NCBI RefSeq assembly: GCF_037095755.1
Contig: NZ_JBAWKJ010000001.1
Span: 1,119,001 to 1,183,000, forward strand
Direction: 5' to 3'
Source: Sphingopyxis sp. CCNWLW2
Lineage (GTDB): Bacteria > Pseudomonadota > Alphaproteobacteria > Sphingomonadales > Sphingomonadaceae
DNA length: 64,000 nt
A program made the translations under genes and the position numbers. This document shows, piece by piece, positions 17,784 to 26,519 of the stretch. How positions within the stretch are numbered: the first letter of the stretch is position 1; each line of letters opens with the position of its first letter. The notes below the pieces were generated by a model that saw nothing but the letters and a program-made list of their open reading frames with translations, was not told the DNA's origin and did no database searches.

Positions 17784-18869
17784 TTACGCCGTTTGCAGCG
17801 CAGGATAGTCGGTGTAGCCCGCAGGGCCCGGCGAATACCAGGTCTGCGGATTGTCGGCGGCCCATTCGGCGCCGTTTCGGATGCGCTCGACGAGGTCGGG
17901 GTTGCCGATGAAGGGGCGGCCGAACGCGATCGCATCGGCGGTTCCGCTCGCCAGCGCCGCCTCGGCCAGCGCGACGTCATAATCGCTGTTGAGGATCAAC
18001 GGCCCCTTGAACGCGGCGCGGATCGACGGCGACTGTTTCGGAACGTCGGTGCGCCCGAAGGTGCCGTCGGGACCGGGCTCGCGCAGCTCGAGGAACGCAA
18101 TGCCGAGCGCGTCGAGCGCCGCTGCGGCGATCGGGAACAGCCGTTCGGGGGCGCTGTCGTCGACGCCCTGCGTATCGCCGTTGGGCGACAGGCGCACCGA
18201 TACGCGGTCGGCACCCCACACGCCGATCAGCGCGTCGGTGACTTCGCGGAGCAGGCGAATGCGATTCTCGATCGAGCCGCCATAATCATCGTCGCGCAGG
18301 TTGCTGCCGTCGCGGAGGAACTGGTCGATCAGATAACCGTTTGCGCCATGGAGCTGCACGCCGTCGAAACCGGCGCGCTTCGCATTTTCCGCGGCCTTCA
18401 CATAATCGGCGATCACGCGCGGGATCTCCCCGAGTTCGAGCGGCCGCGCAACTTCATATTCCATCCGGCCGACGGGGGTGTGCGCCTTGCCGGGCGCCTG
18501 CGTCGCCGACGCCGAAACGGGCGGCTTGCCGTCGTTGAACACCGAATGGACGACGCGGCCCATGTGCCAGAGCTGGGCGACGATGCGCCCACCGGCGTCG
18601 TGAACGGCGTCGGTCACCGGCTTCCAGCCTTCGACCTGCGCATCGGTCCAGAGGCCCGGCGCGCTCGGCCAGCCGAGGCCCTCCTGCGAAATGCCGGTGG
18701 CTTCGGAAATAATCAGCCCCGCCGACGCGCGCTGGCGATAATAGTCGCGCGCAAGTTCGTTCGGCACGAAACCCGGCCCGGCGCGGCCGCGCGTCAGCGG
18801 CGCCATGATGATGCGGTTCGGCGCTTCGATGGCGCCCAATTTGATCGGATCGAACAGGGATAGAGTCAT
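17784..18869 (-). CDS. Old Yellow Enzyme family alkene reductase
   Basis: A 361-residue FMN-dependent TIM-barrel ene-reductase of the NemA/OYE class, reducing activated C=C bonds or nitro compounds with NAD(P)H. Family signatures are NRIIMAPLTRGRA, QLWHMGRV, HGANGYLIDQFL (catalytic His/Asn pair), DDYGGSIENR and FGRPFIGNPDL. GGAGGAAAG precedes the chosen ATG; six further in-frame residues upstream are unlikely. It is divergent from the DMT transporter gene with a 113-bp shared promoter region. No adjacent TetR or ArsR regulator is present. Confidence 0.93.
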   Translation of the reverse strand: MTLSLFDPIKLGAIEAPNRIIMAPLTRGRAGPGFVPNELARDYYRQRASAGLIISEATGISQEGLGWPSAPGLWTDAQVEGWKPVTDAVHDAGGRIVAQLWHMGRVVHSVFNDGKPPVSASATQAPGKAHTPVGRMEYEVARPLELGEIPRVIADYVKAAENAKRAGFDGVQLHGANGYLIDQFLRDGSNLRDDDYGGSIENRIRLLREVTDALIGVWGADRVSVRLSPNGDTQGVDDSAPERLFPIAAAALDALGIAFLELREPGPDGTFGRTDVPKQSPSIRAAFKGPLILNSDYDVALAEAALASGTADAIAFGRPFIGNPDLVERIRNGAEWAADNPQTWYSPGPAGYTDYPALQTA

Positions 18870-18982
18870 CTTTCCTCCACGTCGCACTTTTTCATGGGCG
18901 ACCCCACTGGTCGCCGCTATGGCCCGCGAAGCTATGGACGCCGCGGCGTCGGCACAATGGTACGTAGCAAAAGAAAATCTAA

Positions 18983-19903
18983 ATGACAGCGAAGATGGAC
19001 AGTATCGACGCGGCGCCCGACGCCGGCAACAGGGTCGGCCGCTGGGCCTTTGCCGCGCTGCTCGGCGGCAATATCGCGCTGTCGCTCGGCGCGATGCTCG
19101 TGCGGATGGCCGAAGCCGACGGCGTGGGCCCCACCGCCTCGGCCTTCTGGCGGATGACGCTCGCGCTGCCGCTGCTGCTGATCTTTGCGTGGCGCGAGAC
19201 GGGCGGGCGGATGCCGCCGCGCCCCGCGCTGCTGATCGCCGCGGCGGCGGGCATCTTCTTCGCGCTCGACCTCGCCGCCTGGCACCTCGGCATCCTGCAG
19301 ACGAAAGTCGCCAATGCGACGCTGTTCGGCAATTGCGCGAGCCTGTTGCTCGTCCTCTGGACGATCTTCCTGACCCGCGAAATGCCGCGCGGCTGGCAGG
19401 CGGCGGCGATTCTGCTCGCCTTCGCCGGATCGGCGCTCTTGATGGGGCAGAGTTACGAGCTGTCGCCCGACTATCTCGTCGGCGACCTGCTCAGCCTGCT
19501 CGCGGGGGTGCTCTATACGGTCTATGTCATCCTGATGCAGCGGGTGCGCGATACGCTCGCGCCATGGACCGCGCTCGCGATCGCCTCGGCGGTCTGCGTC
19601 CCGATCCTGCTCGGCACCGCGCTCGCGCTCGGCGAAACGGTGATGCCGCAAAACTGGACGCCGCTGATCCTGCTCGCCTTGGTCAGCCAGGTGATCGGAC
19701 AGGGGCTGATGATCTGGTCGCTGCCGCGTTTCTCGCCGCTGGTGATCGGGCTGACGCTGCTGATCCAGCCCGCCTTCGCCGCGCTCACCGGCTGGATCGG
19801 GTTCGGCGAGACGCTCTCGGCGATCGATGTTTTCGGCGGGATGATGGTCGGCGCGGCGCTCGTGCTGATCCGGTTGCCGAACCGCGCGGCGAAGCCTATC
19901 TGA
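18983..19903 (+). CDS. DMT-superfamily (EamA) transporter
   Basis: A 306-residue inner-membrane protein with about ten hydrophobic segments in two EamA repeats. The first spans residues 20-155 and the second about 160-295, with the typical FWRMTLALPLLL and ALLAGVLYTVYVI-like segments. Substrate unknown; such proteins export amino acids, nucleosides or other metabolites. The COQ9-family gene starts 5 bp after its stop, suggesting an operon. Confidence 0.9.
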   Translation: MTAKMDSIDAAPDAGNRVGRWAFAALLGGNIALSLGAMLVRMAEADGVGPTASAFWRMTLALPLLLIFAWRETGGRMPPRPALLIAAAAGIFFALDLAAWHLGILQTKVANATLFGNCASLLLVLWTIFLTREMPRGWQAAAILLAFAGSALLMGQSYELSPDYLVGDLLSLLAGVLYTVYVILMQRVRDTLAPWTALAIASAVCVPILLGTALALGETVMPQNWTPLILLALVSQVIGQGLMIWSLPRFSPLVIGLTLLIQPAFAALTGWIGFGETLSAIDVFGGMMVGAALVLIRLPNRAAKPI

Positions 19904-19908
19904 AGTCC

Positions 19909-20574
19909 ATGGCTTCGATCCTTCCCGCCGACCCGACCCTCGACGAGATTCGCGCCGCGCTGGCGCCGCTGATCGCGGCGTCGGCGGCGTTCGACGGCTT
20001 TGGCGACGCCGCGCTCGCCGATGCGGCGGCGCGGGTCGGGGTCGACCCCGATGTCGCACGCCTCGCCTTTCCCGGCGGCGGTCGCGACATGGTCGACGCC
20101 TGGTTCGCCGATATCGACGCGGCGATGGAAGCGCGCTGGCCCGCCGAGAAGCTCGCGGCACTGAAGATTCGCGAGCGCATCACCACCCTCGTCGAGACGC
20201 GGATCGATCTGCTCGCGCCGCATCGCGAATCGCTGCGCCGCGCGCTCGCGTTGCTCGCGCTGCCGACCAATGCACCGCACGCCGCCAAGCTCGGCTGGCG
20301 CGCCGCCGATCATATGTGGCGGCTCGCGGGCGACACCGCGACCGACTATAATCACTACAGCAAGCGCGCGATCCTCGGCGCGGTCTATGGTTCGACGATG
20401 GCGGTGTTCCTAAACGACGAGAGCGAGGATCTGACCGATACGCGCGCCTTCCTCGCGCGCCGTATCGACCAGGTGATGCGTTTCGAAAGCTGGAAGCATC
20501 GCCGCGCCGCGCGCAGCATCGAACGGCCGAGCCTCGCGCGCTTCGTCGGACGGCTGCGTTACCCGGGGCGGTGA
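19909..20574 (+). CDS. COQ9 family protein
   Basis: A 221-residue protein of the COQ9 family, which has a TetR-like fold and in eukaryotes binds lipid and supports ubiquinone biosynthesis. Matching segments are ALADAAARVGVDPDVARLAF, IRERITTLVETRIDLLAPHRE, AADHMWRLAGDTATDYNHYSKR and a C-terminal VMRFESWKHR. The helix-turn-helix is present in form but DNA binding is not expected. ATG at 19909 is immediately after the transporter stop. Role in ubiquinone synthesis is by family analogy. Confidence 0.9.
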   Translation: MASILPADPTLDEIRAALAPLIAASAAFDGFGDAALADAAARVGVDPDVARLAFPGGGRDMVDAWFADIDAAMEARWPAEKLAALKIRERITTLVETRIDLLAPHRESLRRALALLALPTNAPHAAKLGWRAADHMWRLAGDTATDYNHYSKRAILGAVYGSTMAVFLNDESEDLTDTRAFLARRIDQVMRFESWKHRRAARSIERPSLARFVGRLRYPGR

Positions 20575-20611
20575 CACGTTTCGATAAAGGACTGGCGCGA
20601 CGCGACTGTTA

Positions 20612-20628
20612 TTGATAATCGCTCGCAA
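20612..20628. promoter_or_regulatory. Fur-like box abutting the feoA start
   Basis: The 17 bases TTGATAATCGCTCGCAA end immediately before the feoA ATG. Read on the other strand they resemble the alphaproteobacterial Fur site pattern TTGCGA-N-GATTATCAA. Position at the start codon would block both transcription and ribosome access. Assignment is by eye and by the function of feoAB; no matrix score was computed. Confidence 0.45.
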
Positions 20629-20889
20629 ATGACTGCTTTGCTCGAAAATGTGCTGGATCGGGCGCCGCTCGGCGTGATGGTGCGGATCGCCCGCATCGAT
20701 TGGACCGCGATGTCCGAAGACGAAGGCCGCCGCCTGCGCGAATTCGGCCTGATGGAAGGATGCGAAGTCACCCCGCTCCACCGCGGCAGCATCTTCTCGC
20801 GCGATCCGCTCGCGCTGACAGTCGGGCGCATGAAAGTGATCATCCGCGCGCGGCAGGCCGCCGCGATCACCGTCGAGTCCGCGGCATGA
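20629..20889 (+). CDS. feoA: Ferrous iron transport protein FeoA
   Basis: An 86-residue cytoplasmic SH3-like protein that regulates the FeoB ferrous iron permease. Family features are RLREFGLMEGCEVTPLHRG, LTVGRMKVIIRARQA and the length. The final ATGA overlaps the feoB start, so the pair is translationally coupled. No Shine-Dalgarno sequence is visible because the Fur-like palindrome occupies that place. Fe(II) uptake suggests periods of oxygen limitation. Confidence 0.93.
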   Translation: MTALLENVLDRAPLGVMVRIARIDWTAMSEDEGRRLREFGLMEGCEVTPLHRGSIFSRDPLALTVGRMKVIIRARQAAAITVESAA

Positions 20890-22748
20890 CCGGCGCGATT
20901 CCCTCGATCGCGCTCGTCGGCAATCCCAACGCCGGCAAGTCGAGCCTGTTCAACGCGCTGACCGGCGCGCGGCAAAAGATCGCCAACTACCCCGGCGTCA
21001 CCGTCGAGCGAAAGGCGGGGCACGCGAGCTTTGCCGATGGCCGCCCGATCTCGCTGATCGACCTGCCCGGCACGTACAGCCTGACCCCCGCGAGCCTCGA
21101 CGAAGCGGTGACGCGCGACGTCATCCTCGGCCGGCAGGACGGCGAAAAGCGCCCCGACGCGCTGATCGTCGTGCTCGACGCGGCGAACCTCGACAATCAT
21201 CTCAGCTTCGCGCTCGAATTGCTCGCGCTGAACCTGCCCACCGTGGTCGCGCTCAACATGGTCGATCTCGCGACACGCGACGGGCTGACGCTCGACGCCG
21301 ACCGCCTGTCGAAGGAGCTGGGCGTCCCGGTCGTCCCCACCGTCGCGGTGCGCAAGCGCGGGATGACCGAGCTGCTCGCCGCCGTCGACGACGCGATCCG
21401 GTCGCACGGCGCGGGCGAGGTCGCCGTGCCGGCCAAAGCCAATGACGCATCGCTCCACCAGCGCGCGCGGACGATCGCACGCGCCGCGATCCTCAGCGAA
21501 ACGCCCGTGCGCCGCTGGACGCAGCGCGTCGACAATCTCGTACTGCATCCGGTCGCCGGGATGATCATCCTGCTCGCGCTGATGTTCGTGATGTTCCAGG
21601 CGGTCTATGCCGCCGCCGAGGCACCTGCGGACTTCCTCGAAGGCGGGATCGGCGTGGTCCAGCAATGGGTGGTCGCGACCTTCCCCGACAATTTCCTGCG
21701 CGGGCTGGTCGTCGAAGGCCTGCTCGCGGGGGTCGGCGCGGTCGTCGTCTTCCTGCCGCAGATCCTGATCCTCTTCCTCTTCATCCTGCTCCTCGAAGCA
21801 TCGGGCTATATGACGCGCGCCGCCTTCCTGATGGACGGGCTGATGGGCAAGGTCGGCCTGTCGGGGCGCGGTTTCATCCCGCTGCTGTCGAGCTTCGCCT
21901 GCGCGGTCCCCGGCATCATGGCGACGCGCGCGATCCCCGACGAAAAGGACCGGCTGACGACGATCCTAATCGCGCCGCTGATGACCTGTTCGGCGCGGCT
22001 TCCCGTCTATGCGCTGATCATCGCCGCCTTCATCCCGAACACCAATGTCGGCGGATCGCCGGTGGGGCTGCAGGGTCTGGTTCTCTTCGGCCTCTATCTG
22101 TCGGGGATCGTCGGCGCGCTCGTCGTCGCCTATGTCCTGCGCCGCACGGTGGCAAAGGGTACGGGCGCCGGCTTTATGATGGAAATGCCGCGCTACCAGA
22201 TGCCGCGCTGGCGCGACATCGCGATCGGCCTGTGGCAGCGCGCGTGGATCTTCCTGCGCCGTGCCGGCACGATCATCGCGATGACCACCGTCATACTGTG
22301 GCTGTTGCTCACCTTCCCGCAGGCACCCGAGGGCGAAAGCCAGGTCGAGTACAGCGTCGCCGGGCGGATCGCGAGCGGGCTCGAGGTCGTCGTCAAGCCG
22401 ATCGGTTTCAACCATGATATCGCGCTCGCGCTGATCCCCGCGATGGCGGCGCGCGAGGTTGCGGTGTCGGCAATGGCGACCGCCAACGCGATCGACGCCG
22501 GCGACGACGAAGAGGCGATGGCGCAGTCGCTGGGCGAACGATTGCAGGGCAAGTGGAGCCTCGCCACCGCGCTCGCCTTCCTCGCCTGGTTCGTCTTTGC
22601 GCCGCAGTGCATATCGACCATCGCTATCACCCGGCGCGAGACCAATGGGTGGAAATGGCCCATGTTCATGGTTGGCTATTTGTTCCTGCTCGCCTATGCC
22701 GCTGCTGGTATCACTTACTGGACGGCCGTCGCCTTCGGACTCGGCTGA
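20886..22748 (+). CDS. feoB: Ferrous iron transporter FeoB
   Basis: A 620-residue inner-membrane Fe(II) permease with an N-terminal G domain. G1 is GNPNAGKSS, G2 threonine in NYPGVTVERK, G3 DLPGTYSL and G4 NMVD. A helical GDI spacer follows, then a membrane part with two Gate repeats (FLPQILILFLFILLLEASGY; FIPLLSSFACAVPGI). It is shorter than the E. coli protein (about 770) but of the usual size for this lineage. It is translationally coupled to feoA. No feoC follows; ssb is next, 33 bp on. Confidence 0.97.
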   Translation: MTGAIPSIALVGNPNAGKSSLFNALTGARQKIANYPGVTVERKAGHASFADGRPISLIDLPGTYSLTPASLDEAVTRDVILGRQDGEKRPDALIVVLDAANLDNHLSFALELLALNLPTVVALNMVDLATRDGLTLDADRLSKELGVPVVPTVAVRKRGMTELLAAVDDAIRSHGAGEVAVPAKANDASLHQRARTIARAAILSETPVRRWTQRVDNLVLHPVAGMIILLALMFVMFQAVYAAAEAPADFLEGGIGVVQQWVVATFPDNFLRGLVVEGLLAGVGAVVVFLPQILILFLFILLLEASGYMTRAAFLMDGLMGKVGLSGRGFIPLLSSFACAVPGIMATRAIPDEKDRLTTILIAPLMTCSARLPVYALIIAAFIPNTNVGGSPVGLQGLVLFGLYLSGIVGALVVAYVLRRTVAKGTGAGFMMEMPRYQMPRWRDIAIGLWQRAWIFLRRAGTIIAMTTVILWLLLTFPQAPEGESQVEYSVAGRIASGLEVVVKPIGFNHDIALALIPAMAAREVAVSAMATANAIDAGDDEEAMAQSLGERLQGKWSLATALAFLAWFVFAPQCISTIAITRRETNGWKWPMFMVGYLFLLAYAAAGITYWTAVAFGLG

Positions 22749-22781
22749 TCCTTCCAACTTTTTAGCGGAGCGGAGCGGCGG

Positions 22782-23336
22782 ATGGCTGGCAGCGTCAACA
22801 AGGTAATTCTCATCGGCAATCTCGGCGCCGATCCCGAAATCAAGTCGTTCCAGAACGGCGGCAAGGTCGCGAATCTCCGCATCGCGACGTCCGAACAGTG
22901 GAAAGACCGGATGACCGGCGAGCGCAAGGAGCGCACCGAGTGGCACCAGGTCGTGATCAACGGCGAAGGGCTGATCGGCGTCGTCGAACGTTATCTGAAA
23001 AAGGGCTCGAAGGTTTATATCGAGGGCTCGCTGCGCACGCGCAAGTGGCAGGACCGCGACGGCAACGACAAATATACGACCGAGATCGTGATCGCCGGCA
23101 TGGGCGGCACGCTGACCATGCTCGACGGCGCGCCGGGCGGCGGTGGCTCGCGCGGCGGCGGTGGCGGCGGTGACGAATGGAGCGGCGGTTCGTCAGGCGG
23201 TGGCTCGGGCGGCGGCTGGAACCAGGGCGGCGGCGGTTCGTCGGGCGGATCGTCCGGCGGCGGCTTTGGCGGCGGTTCGAGCGGCGGCGGACGTCCGCCG
23301 TTCGACGACGATCTGGACGACGACGTCCCGTTCTGA
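22782..23336 (+). CDS. ssb: Single-stranded DNA-binding protein
   Basis: A 184-residue SSB. The OB fold spans residues 1-110 ([47 protein letters not shown]). A long glycine/serine linker with many GGG repeats follows. The C-terminal acidic tip [10 protein letters not shown] recruits repair and replication partners. A purine-rich leader with repeated GGAGC is the ribosome-binding site. MmcB, a DNA repair protein, is encoded 16 bp downstream, so both probably form one transcript. Confidence 0.97.
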   Translation: MAGSVNKVILIGNLGADPEIKSFQNGGKVANLRIATSEQWKDRMTGERKERTEWHQVVINGEGLIGVVERYLKKGSKVYIEGSLRTRKWQDRDGNDKYTTEIVIAGMGGTLTMLDGAPGGGGSRGGGGGGDEWSGGSSGGGSGGGWNQGGGGSSGGSSGGGFGGGSSGGGRPPFDDDLDDDVPF

Positions 23337-23352
23337 GGACGGACTTTAAGCG

Positions 23353-23820
23353 ATGACGGATTTGATCACCGCCGCGGACGTCGCGCGCGGCGTATGCCGG
23401 CTGTTCGCGCAGGCGGGGCTGGTCGCGATCCCCGAGGTGCCGCTGCCCAACGGGCGGCGCACCGACCTCACCGCGATCGACGCCAAAGGCCAGATCACCA
23501 TCGTCGAGATCAAGGTCAGCCGCGCCGACCTCCACGGCGACGGCAAATGGCCCGACTATTGCGACTGGTGCGACCGTTTTTACTGGGCGCTCGCATCGGG
23601 GCTCGACCCCGCGATCCTCGAGACCGAGGGCTATCGCCGCGAAACGTCAGGGCTGATCGTCGCCGACCGCTATGGCGCGGCGGTGGTGCGCGAAGCTGCG
23701 AGCTGCAACCTCGCGCCCGCGCGGCGCAAGGCCGAGCTGCTGCGGATCGGACGACTCGCGATGCGGCGTTCGATGGTGGCGGCCGATCCCGAGCTGGCGG
23801 CGGGCTGGATGGAGGGTTAG
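23353..23820 (+). CDS. mmcB: MmcB family DNA repair protein
   Basis: A 155-residue protein of the MmcB family (formerly DUF1052), first linked to mitomycin C damage repair in Caulobacter. It has a PD-(D/E)xK nuclease-like core: RRTDLTAID, then VEIKVSRADL. Aromatic residues in GKWPDYCDWCDRFYWA are conserved. Nuclease activity has not, as far as I know, been shown. Partner of ssb by position. It converges on the GFA protein gene with a 4-bp overlap of stops. Confidence 0.9.
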   Translation: MTDLITAADVARGVCRLFAQAGLVAIPEVPLPNGRRTDLTAIDAKGQITIVEIKVSRADLHGDGKWPDYCDWCDRFYWALASGLDPAILETEGYRRETSGLIVADRYGAAVVREAASCNLAPARRKAELLRIGRLAMRRSMVAADPELAAGWMEG

Positions 23821-24251
23821 CTGCGGTCGATCCGTGCCGAATCAAAGCCCGCTTCATATTGCGGCGCGGAATCACCGATGCAAACCCACGGCGCTTTGGA
23901 TCCGACGAAGATATGGGCCGCATAGCCGCGAAAGCCCGGATCGTCGTCGAGCAGGCCCGCCGGAACGAAGAAAAACTTGCCGTTCGCGTCACTCAGCGGC
24001 GCCGGACTGCCGCATCGCCGGCAGAAATGCGACGTCCAGCCGCCGCCATCGGGAACGGCGAAACGTTCGATCAAATCCTCGCCCGCCAGCCAGCGGAAAC
24101 CGGCGGCGGACGCATAGAAGACGGCGTTGCCGTCCGTGCCCGATACCTTGCGGCACTTGGAACAATGACATTGGCCGGCGGGGCCGATTTTGCCGTCAAT
24201 TTCGAAACGGATTTCGCCGCACAGACAGGAACCCCGTATCGCCGTTGCCAT
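23817..24251 (-). CDS. GFA family protein (glutathione-dependent formaldehyde-activating fold)
   Basis: A 144-residue zinc-binding protein of the GFA/CENP-V family. Cysteine pairs are visible: SCLCGEIRFE (residues 9-11), QCHCSKCRK and FCRRCGSP. The first ATG gives a compact protein; a longer in-frame extension upstream runs into ribE and is not credible. Members bind glutathione-formaldehyde adducts, but most have no known substrate. Last gene of the ribD-ribE set, 32 bp from ribE. A second GFA gene lies at 51570. Confidence 0.85.
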   Translation of the reverse strand: MATAIRGSCLCGEIRFEIDGKIGPAGQCHCSKCRKVSGTDGNAVFYASAAGFRWLAGEDLIERFAVPDGGGWTSHFCRRCGSPAPLSDANGKFFFVPAGLLDDDPGFRGYAAHIFVGSKAPWVCIGDSAPQYEAGFDSARIDRS

Positions 24252-24283
24252 CGCGGACCTTCCTTCCCCGTTTGCGGCGCCCT

Positions 24284-24910
24284 TTATCCCCGCGCCTGCA
24301 TCCGCGCGAGGTAACGCGCGAGGATATCGATCTCGAGATTGACCGGACGCCCCGCCGCGGCTTCGTTCAGCGTCGTCATCTCCTGCGTGTGCGGGATGAT
24401 GTTGAGCGTGAAATGTGCTTCGCCGTTCGGCTGGTCGGTCACTTCGTTCACGGTCAGCGAAACACCGTCGACGGTGATCGAGCCCTTGGGTGCGATATGC
24501 GGCGCGAGCGATGCGGGCGCGGCGACGGTGACCGTCACGCTGTCGCCGACGGGTAGGGCCGACACGATGCGGCCGATGTCGTCGACATGGCCGGTAACGA
24601 TATGCCCGCCAAGCTCGTCGCCGATCTTGAGCGCACGTTCGAGATTGAGGCGGCGGCCCTGGTCCCACATGCCGGGCGCGGTGCGTGCAAGCGTTTCGCC
24701 GCTCGCGTCGATCGCGAACCAGCCGGCGGGTCCGTTGCTGCCATCGTACACACCCTTGTCGACGACGGTGAGGCACGCGCCCGAGCAGGCGATCGAGGCG
24801 CCGATGTCGACGCTGCCGACATCATAGGCGGTGTCGATGACGAGCCGCGTATCGCCGCGGTCCTCGCGGCTGCGGATGGTGCCGATGTCGGTGATGATGC
24901 CGGTGAACAT
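24284..24910 (-). CDS. ribE: Riboflavin synthase, alpha chain
   Basis: A 208-residue enzyme that dismutates two molecules of dimethyl-ribityllumazine to riboflavin. It has the tandem lumazine-binding repeats: MFTGIITDIGTI with SIACSGACLTVV, then GGHIVTGHVDDIG with GSITVDGVSLTV. The ATG lies 8 bp after the ribD stop. With ribB and ribH at 15-17 kb, the window encodes all steps after GTP cyclohydrolase II and the intermediate dephosphorylation. Confidence 0.97.
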   Translation of the reverse strand: MFTGIITDIGTIRSREDRGDTRLVIDTAYDVGSVDIGASIACSGACLTVVDKGVYDGSNGPAGWFAIDASGETLARTAPGMWDQGRRLNLERALKIGDELGGHIVTGHVDDIGRIVSALPVGDSVTVTVAAPASLAPHIAPKGSITVDGVSLTVNEVTDQPNGEAHFTLNIIPHTQEMTTLNEAAAGRPVNLEIDILARYLARMQARG

Positions 24911-24918
24911 GGGGTGCG

Positions 24919-25893
24919 TTATCCTTCTCTGACGCGCTCGTAGACGTCGAGCCGGTCGCTGCCAAGCAGGCGGCTGTCGGCGAGGCGCCAGCGGCCGTGC
25001 GCCTCGGCAAGATCGGTCAGCCCGATGTCGGCGAGCGCGGACCTGCCGCCGCCAATCAAGATCGGCGCGCGATAGAGCAGAAGCCGGTCAACGCGGTCGG
25101 CGGCGAGGAAGGCCGATGCCGCGCCGGCGCCGCCTTCGACCAAGATCGAATCGACATCGTCGATCGCTTCGGGCGAGGCGACGGCGGTCCAGCCTTCGGG
25201 CGCTTTGCCGCGGGTGAGCAAGAATTTGCGGGGGCTGCGGCCTTCGAGCCCCGGCAGGCGCACGTCGAGTTTCGGTGCGTCGGTTTCGAACGTCCCGCGC
25301 CCAACGAGAATTGCCTGATGGTTTGCACGCTCCAAATGCCCGTGCGCGCGGGCGCGGTCGCCGGTGATCCAGCGGCTCGACCCGTCGGCGCGCGCGATGC
25401 AGCCGTCGAGCGAGGTCGCGAGCTTGAGCGTGACGAACGGCCGCCCTTCGGTGTGCCGCGTCCACCAGGGCGCCATCGTAGCGCGGGCCTTGGCGGGAAG
25501 GACGTTGAAGACGACCTCGATCCCCGCAGCCTGCAACCGCGCAATCCCCTTGCCGTTGGTGCGCGGATCGGGGTCCTGCGCGGCGATCACGACGCGCGCG
25601 ATGCCCGCGGCGATCAACGAATCGCTGCATGCCGGGCCGCGCGGGCTCGCATGGGCGCAGGGTTCGAGCGTGACGTAAGCGGTCGCGCCGCGCGCCGCGT
25701 CGCCTGCGGCGGCGAGCGCCATCGCCTCGGCATGCGGCCGCCCGCCCGCCTGCGTCCAGCCGCGCGCGATAACCTTGCCCTGCCGGACGATCAGGCAACC
25801 GACATTGGGATTGGGCGCCGACGCCGGCCGGCCGCGCCGCGAGAGCGCGATGGCGGCCGCCATCCAGTCGGCATCGGCGGGGCCGCGCTGCAT
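24919..25893 (-). CDS. ribD: Bifunctional riboflavin deaminase/reductase RibD
   Basis: A 324-residue enzyme. The N-terminal deaminase domain has NPNVGCLIV, zinc ligands in RPHAEAMAL and TLEPCAHASPRGPACSDSL. The C-terminal NADPH reductase domain has LKLATSLDGCIA, SSRWITGDRAR, VGRGTFETDAPKL and ILVEGGAGAASAFL. Together they convert the GTP-derived pyrimidine through deamination and side-chain reduction. It follows the unknown membrane protein gene by 4 bp and precedes ribE by 8 bp. The reductase part looks intact though slightly short compared with E. coli (367 residues). Confidence 0.96.
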   Translation of the reverse strand: MQRGPADADWMAAAIALSRRGRPASAPNPNVGCLIVRQGKVIARGWTQAGGRPHAEAMALAAAGDAARGATAYVTLEPCAHASPRGPACSDSLIAAGIARVVIAAQDPDPRTNGKGIARLQAAGIEVVFNVLPAKARATMAPWWTRHTEGRPFVTLKLATSLDGCIARADGSSRWITGDRARAHGHLERANHQAILVGRGTFETDAPKLDVRLPGLEGRSPRKFLLTRGKAPEGWTAVASPEAIDDVDSILVEGGAGAASAFLAADRVDRLLLYRAPILIGGGRSALADIGLTDLAEAHGRWRLADSRLLGSDRLDVYERVREG

Positions 25894-25897
25894 ATGG

Positions 25898-26368
25898 TCA
25901 GTCGGCGGCTTTGGGCTGCGCGCCGCGCGCCGCGCGCTCGGCGAGCGTCGAGCGTGTCGCCACCGGCTCGGGCTTTTTCTTCGCCGCCGCGGCCGCCTCT
26001 TCGCCCAGCGTCTCCCGCGTCACCTTGTCGGCCTCGGCCGAATCATATTCGATGCCGAGGCTGTCGGCGAAGCGCTGATATTCGGCGCGCTTCTGGGCGT
26101 TGTGCAGCGTCGTTTCCTTGGCGCGCGCAACCCAGTCGGCGCGGATTTCGGCGGCGCTGCGGTTTGCGGTCCAATTCTCGAAATAGATGATCTGCTCTTT
26201 CGGCTTTTCATAGGGGATCAGATATTTCTCGACCCCGGTGAAAATCAGCCAGGTCAGCGCCAGCGCGACGCCCCAGATCGCCCAACGATGCGGGCGCGGT
26301 TCGCGTATATAGGCCCAGAAATCGGACAGGCCGCCGCCGACATCCACTTTGTTGAACATTCCCATCAT
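25898..26368 (-). CDS. Hypothetical protein with one membrane segment
   Basis: A 156-residue protein I do not recognise. After a short soluble start it has one hydrophobic segment (WAIWGVALALTWLIFTGVEK, about residues 29-48). A periplasmic-type charged tail follows, rich in Glu, Ala and Lys and probably coiled (VTRETLGEEAAAAAKKKPE). Three closely spaced Met codons leave the exact start open (26368 or slightly downstream). It is the first gene of the ribD-ribE operon, with only 4 bp to ribD. A riboflavin role is not supported by motif. Confidence 0.7.
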   Translation of the reverse strand: MMGMFNKVDVGGGLSDFWAYIREPRPHRWAIWGVALALTWLIFTGVEKYLIPYEKPKEQIIYFENWTANRSAAEIRADWVARAKETTLHNAQKRAEYQRFADSLGIEYDSAEADKVTRETLGEEAAAAAKKKPEPVATRSTLAERAARGAQPKAAD

Positions 26369-26453
26369 CCCAATTTAGGCGATGTCGCGGTAATTTGCGA
26401 GGGGAAGCGACGCGCGCGAGGATTGCACCAGATGAAGGATGTGAGCGTTCTCG

Positions 26454-26515
26454 ATTGCAAAAAATGCAATAGCAGATGTCCATTTCGCAGTTGCAACATT
26501 TTTGGTGCAGTGCAA
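26454..26515 (+). promoter_or_regulatory. Repeated TTGCA/TGCAA boxes upstream of the candidate small RNA
   Basis: A perfect 17-bp inverted repeat, ATTGCA-A5-TGCAAT, is at 26454-26470. Further TTGCAA (26491-26496) and TGCAGTGCAA (26506-26515) copies follow; another TTGCA is at 26423. TTGCAA and CAATAT, 16 bases apart, could act as -35 and -10 elements. TGCA-type repeats resemble PhaR sites before phasin genes of alphaproteobacteria; that link is tentative. Confidence 0.45.
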
Positions 26516-26519
26516 TATG

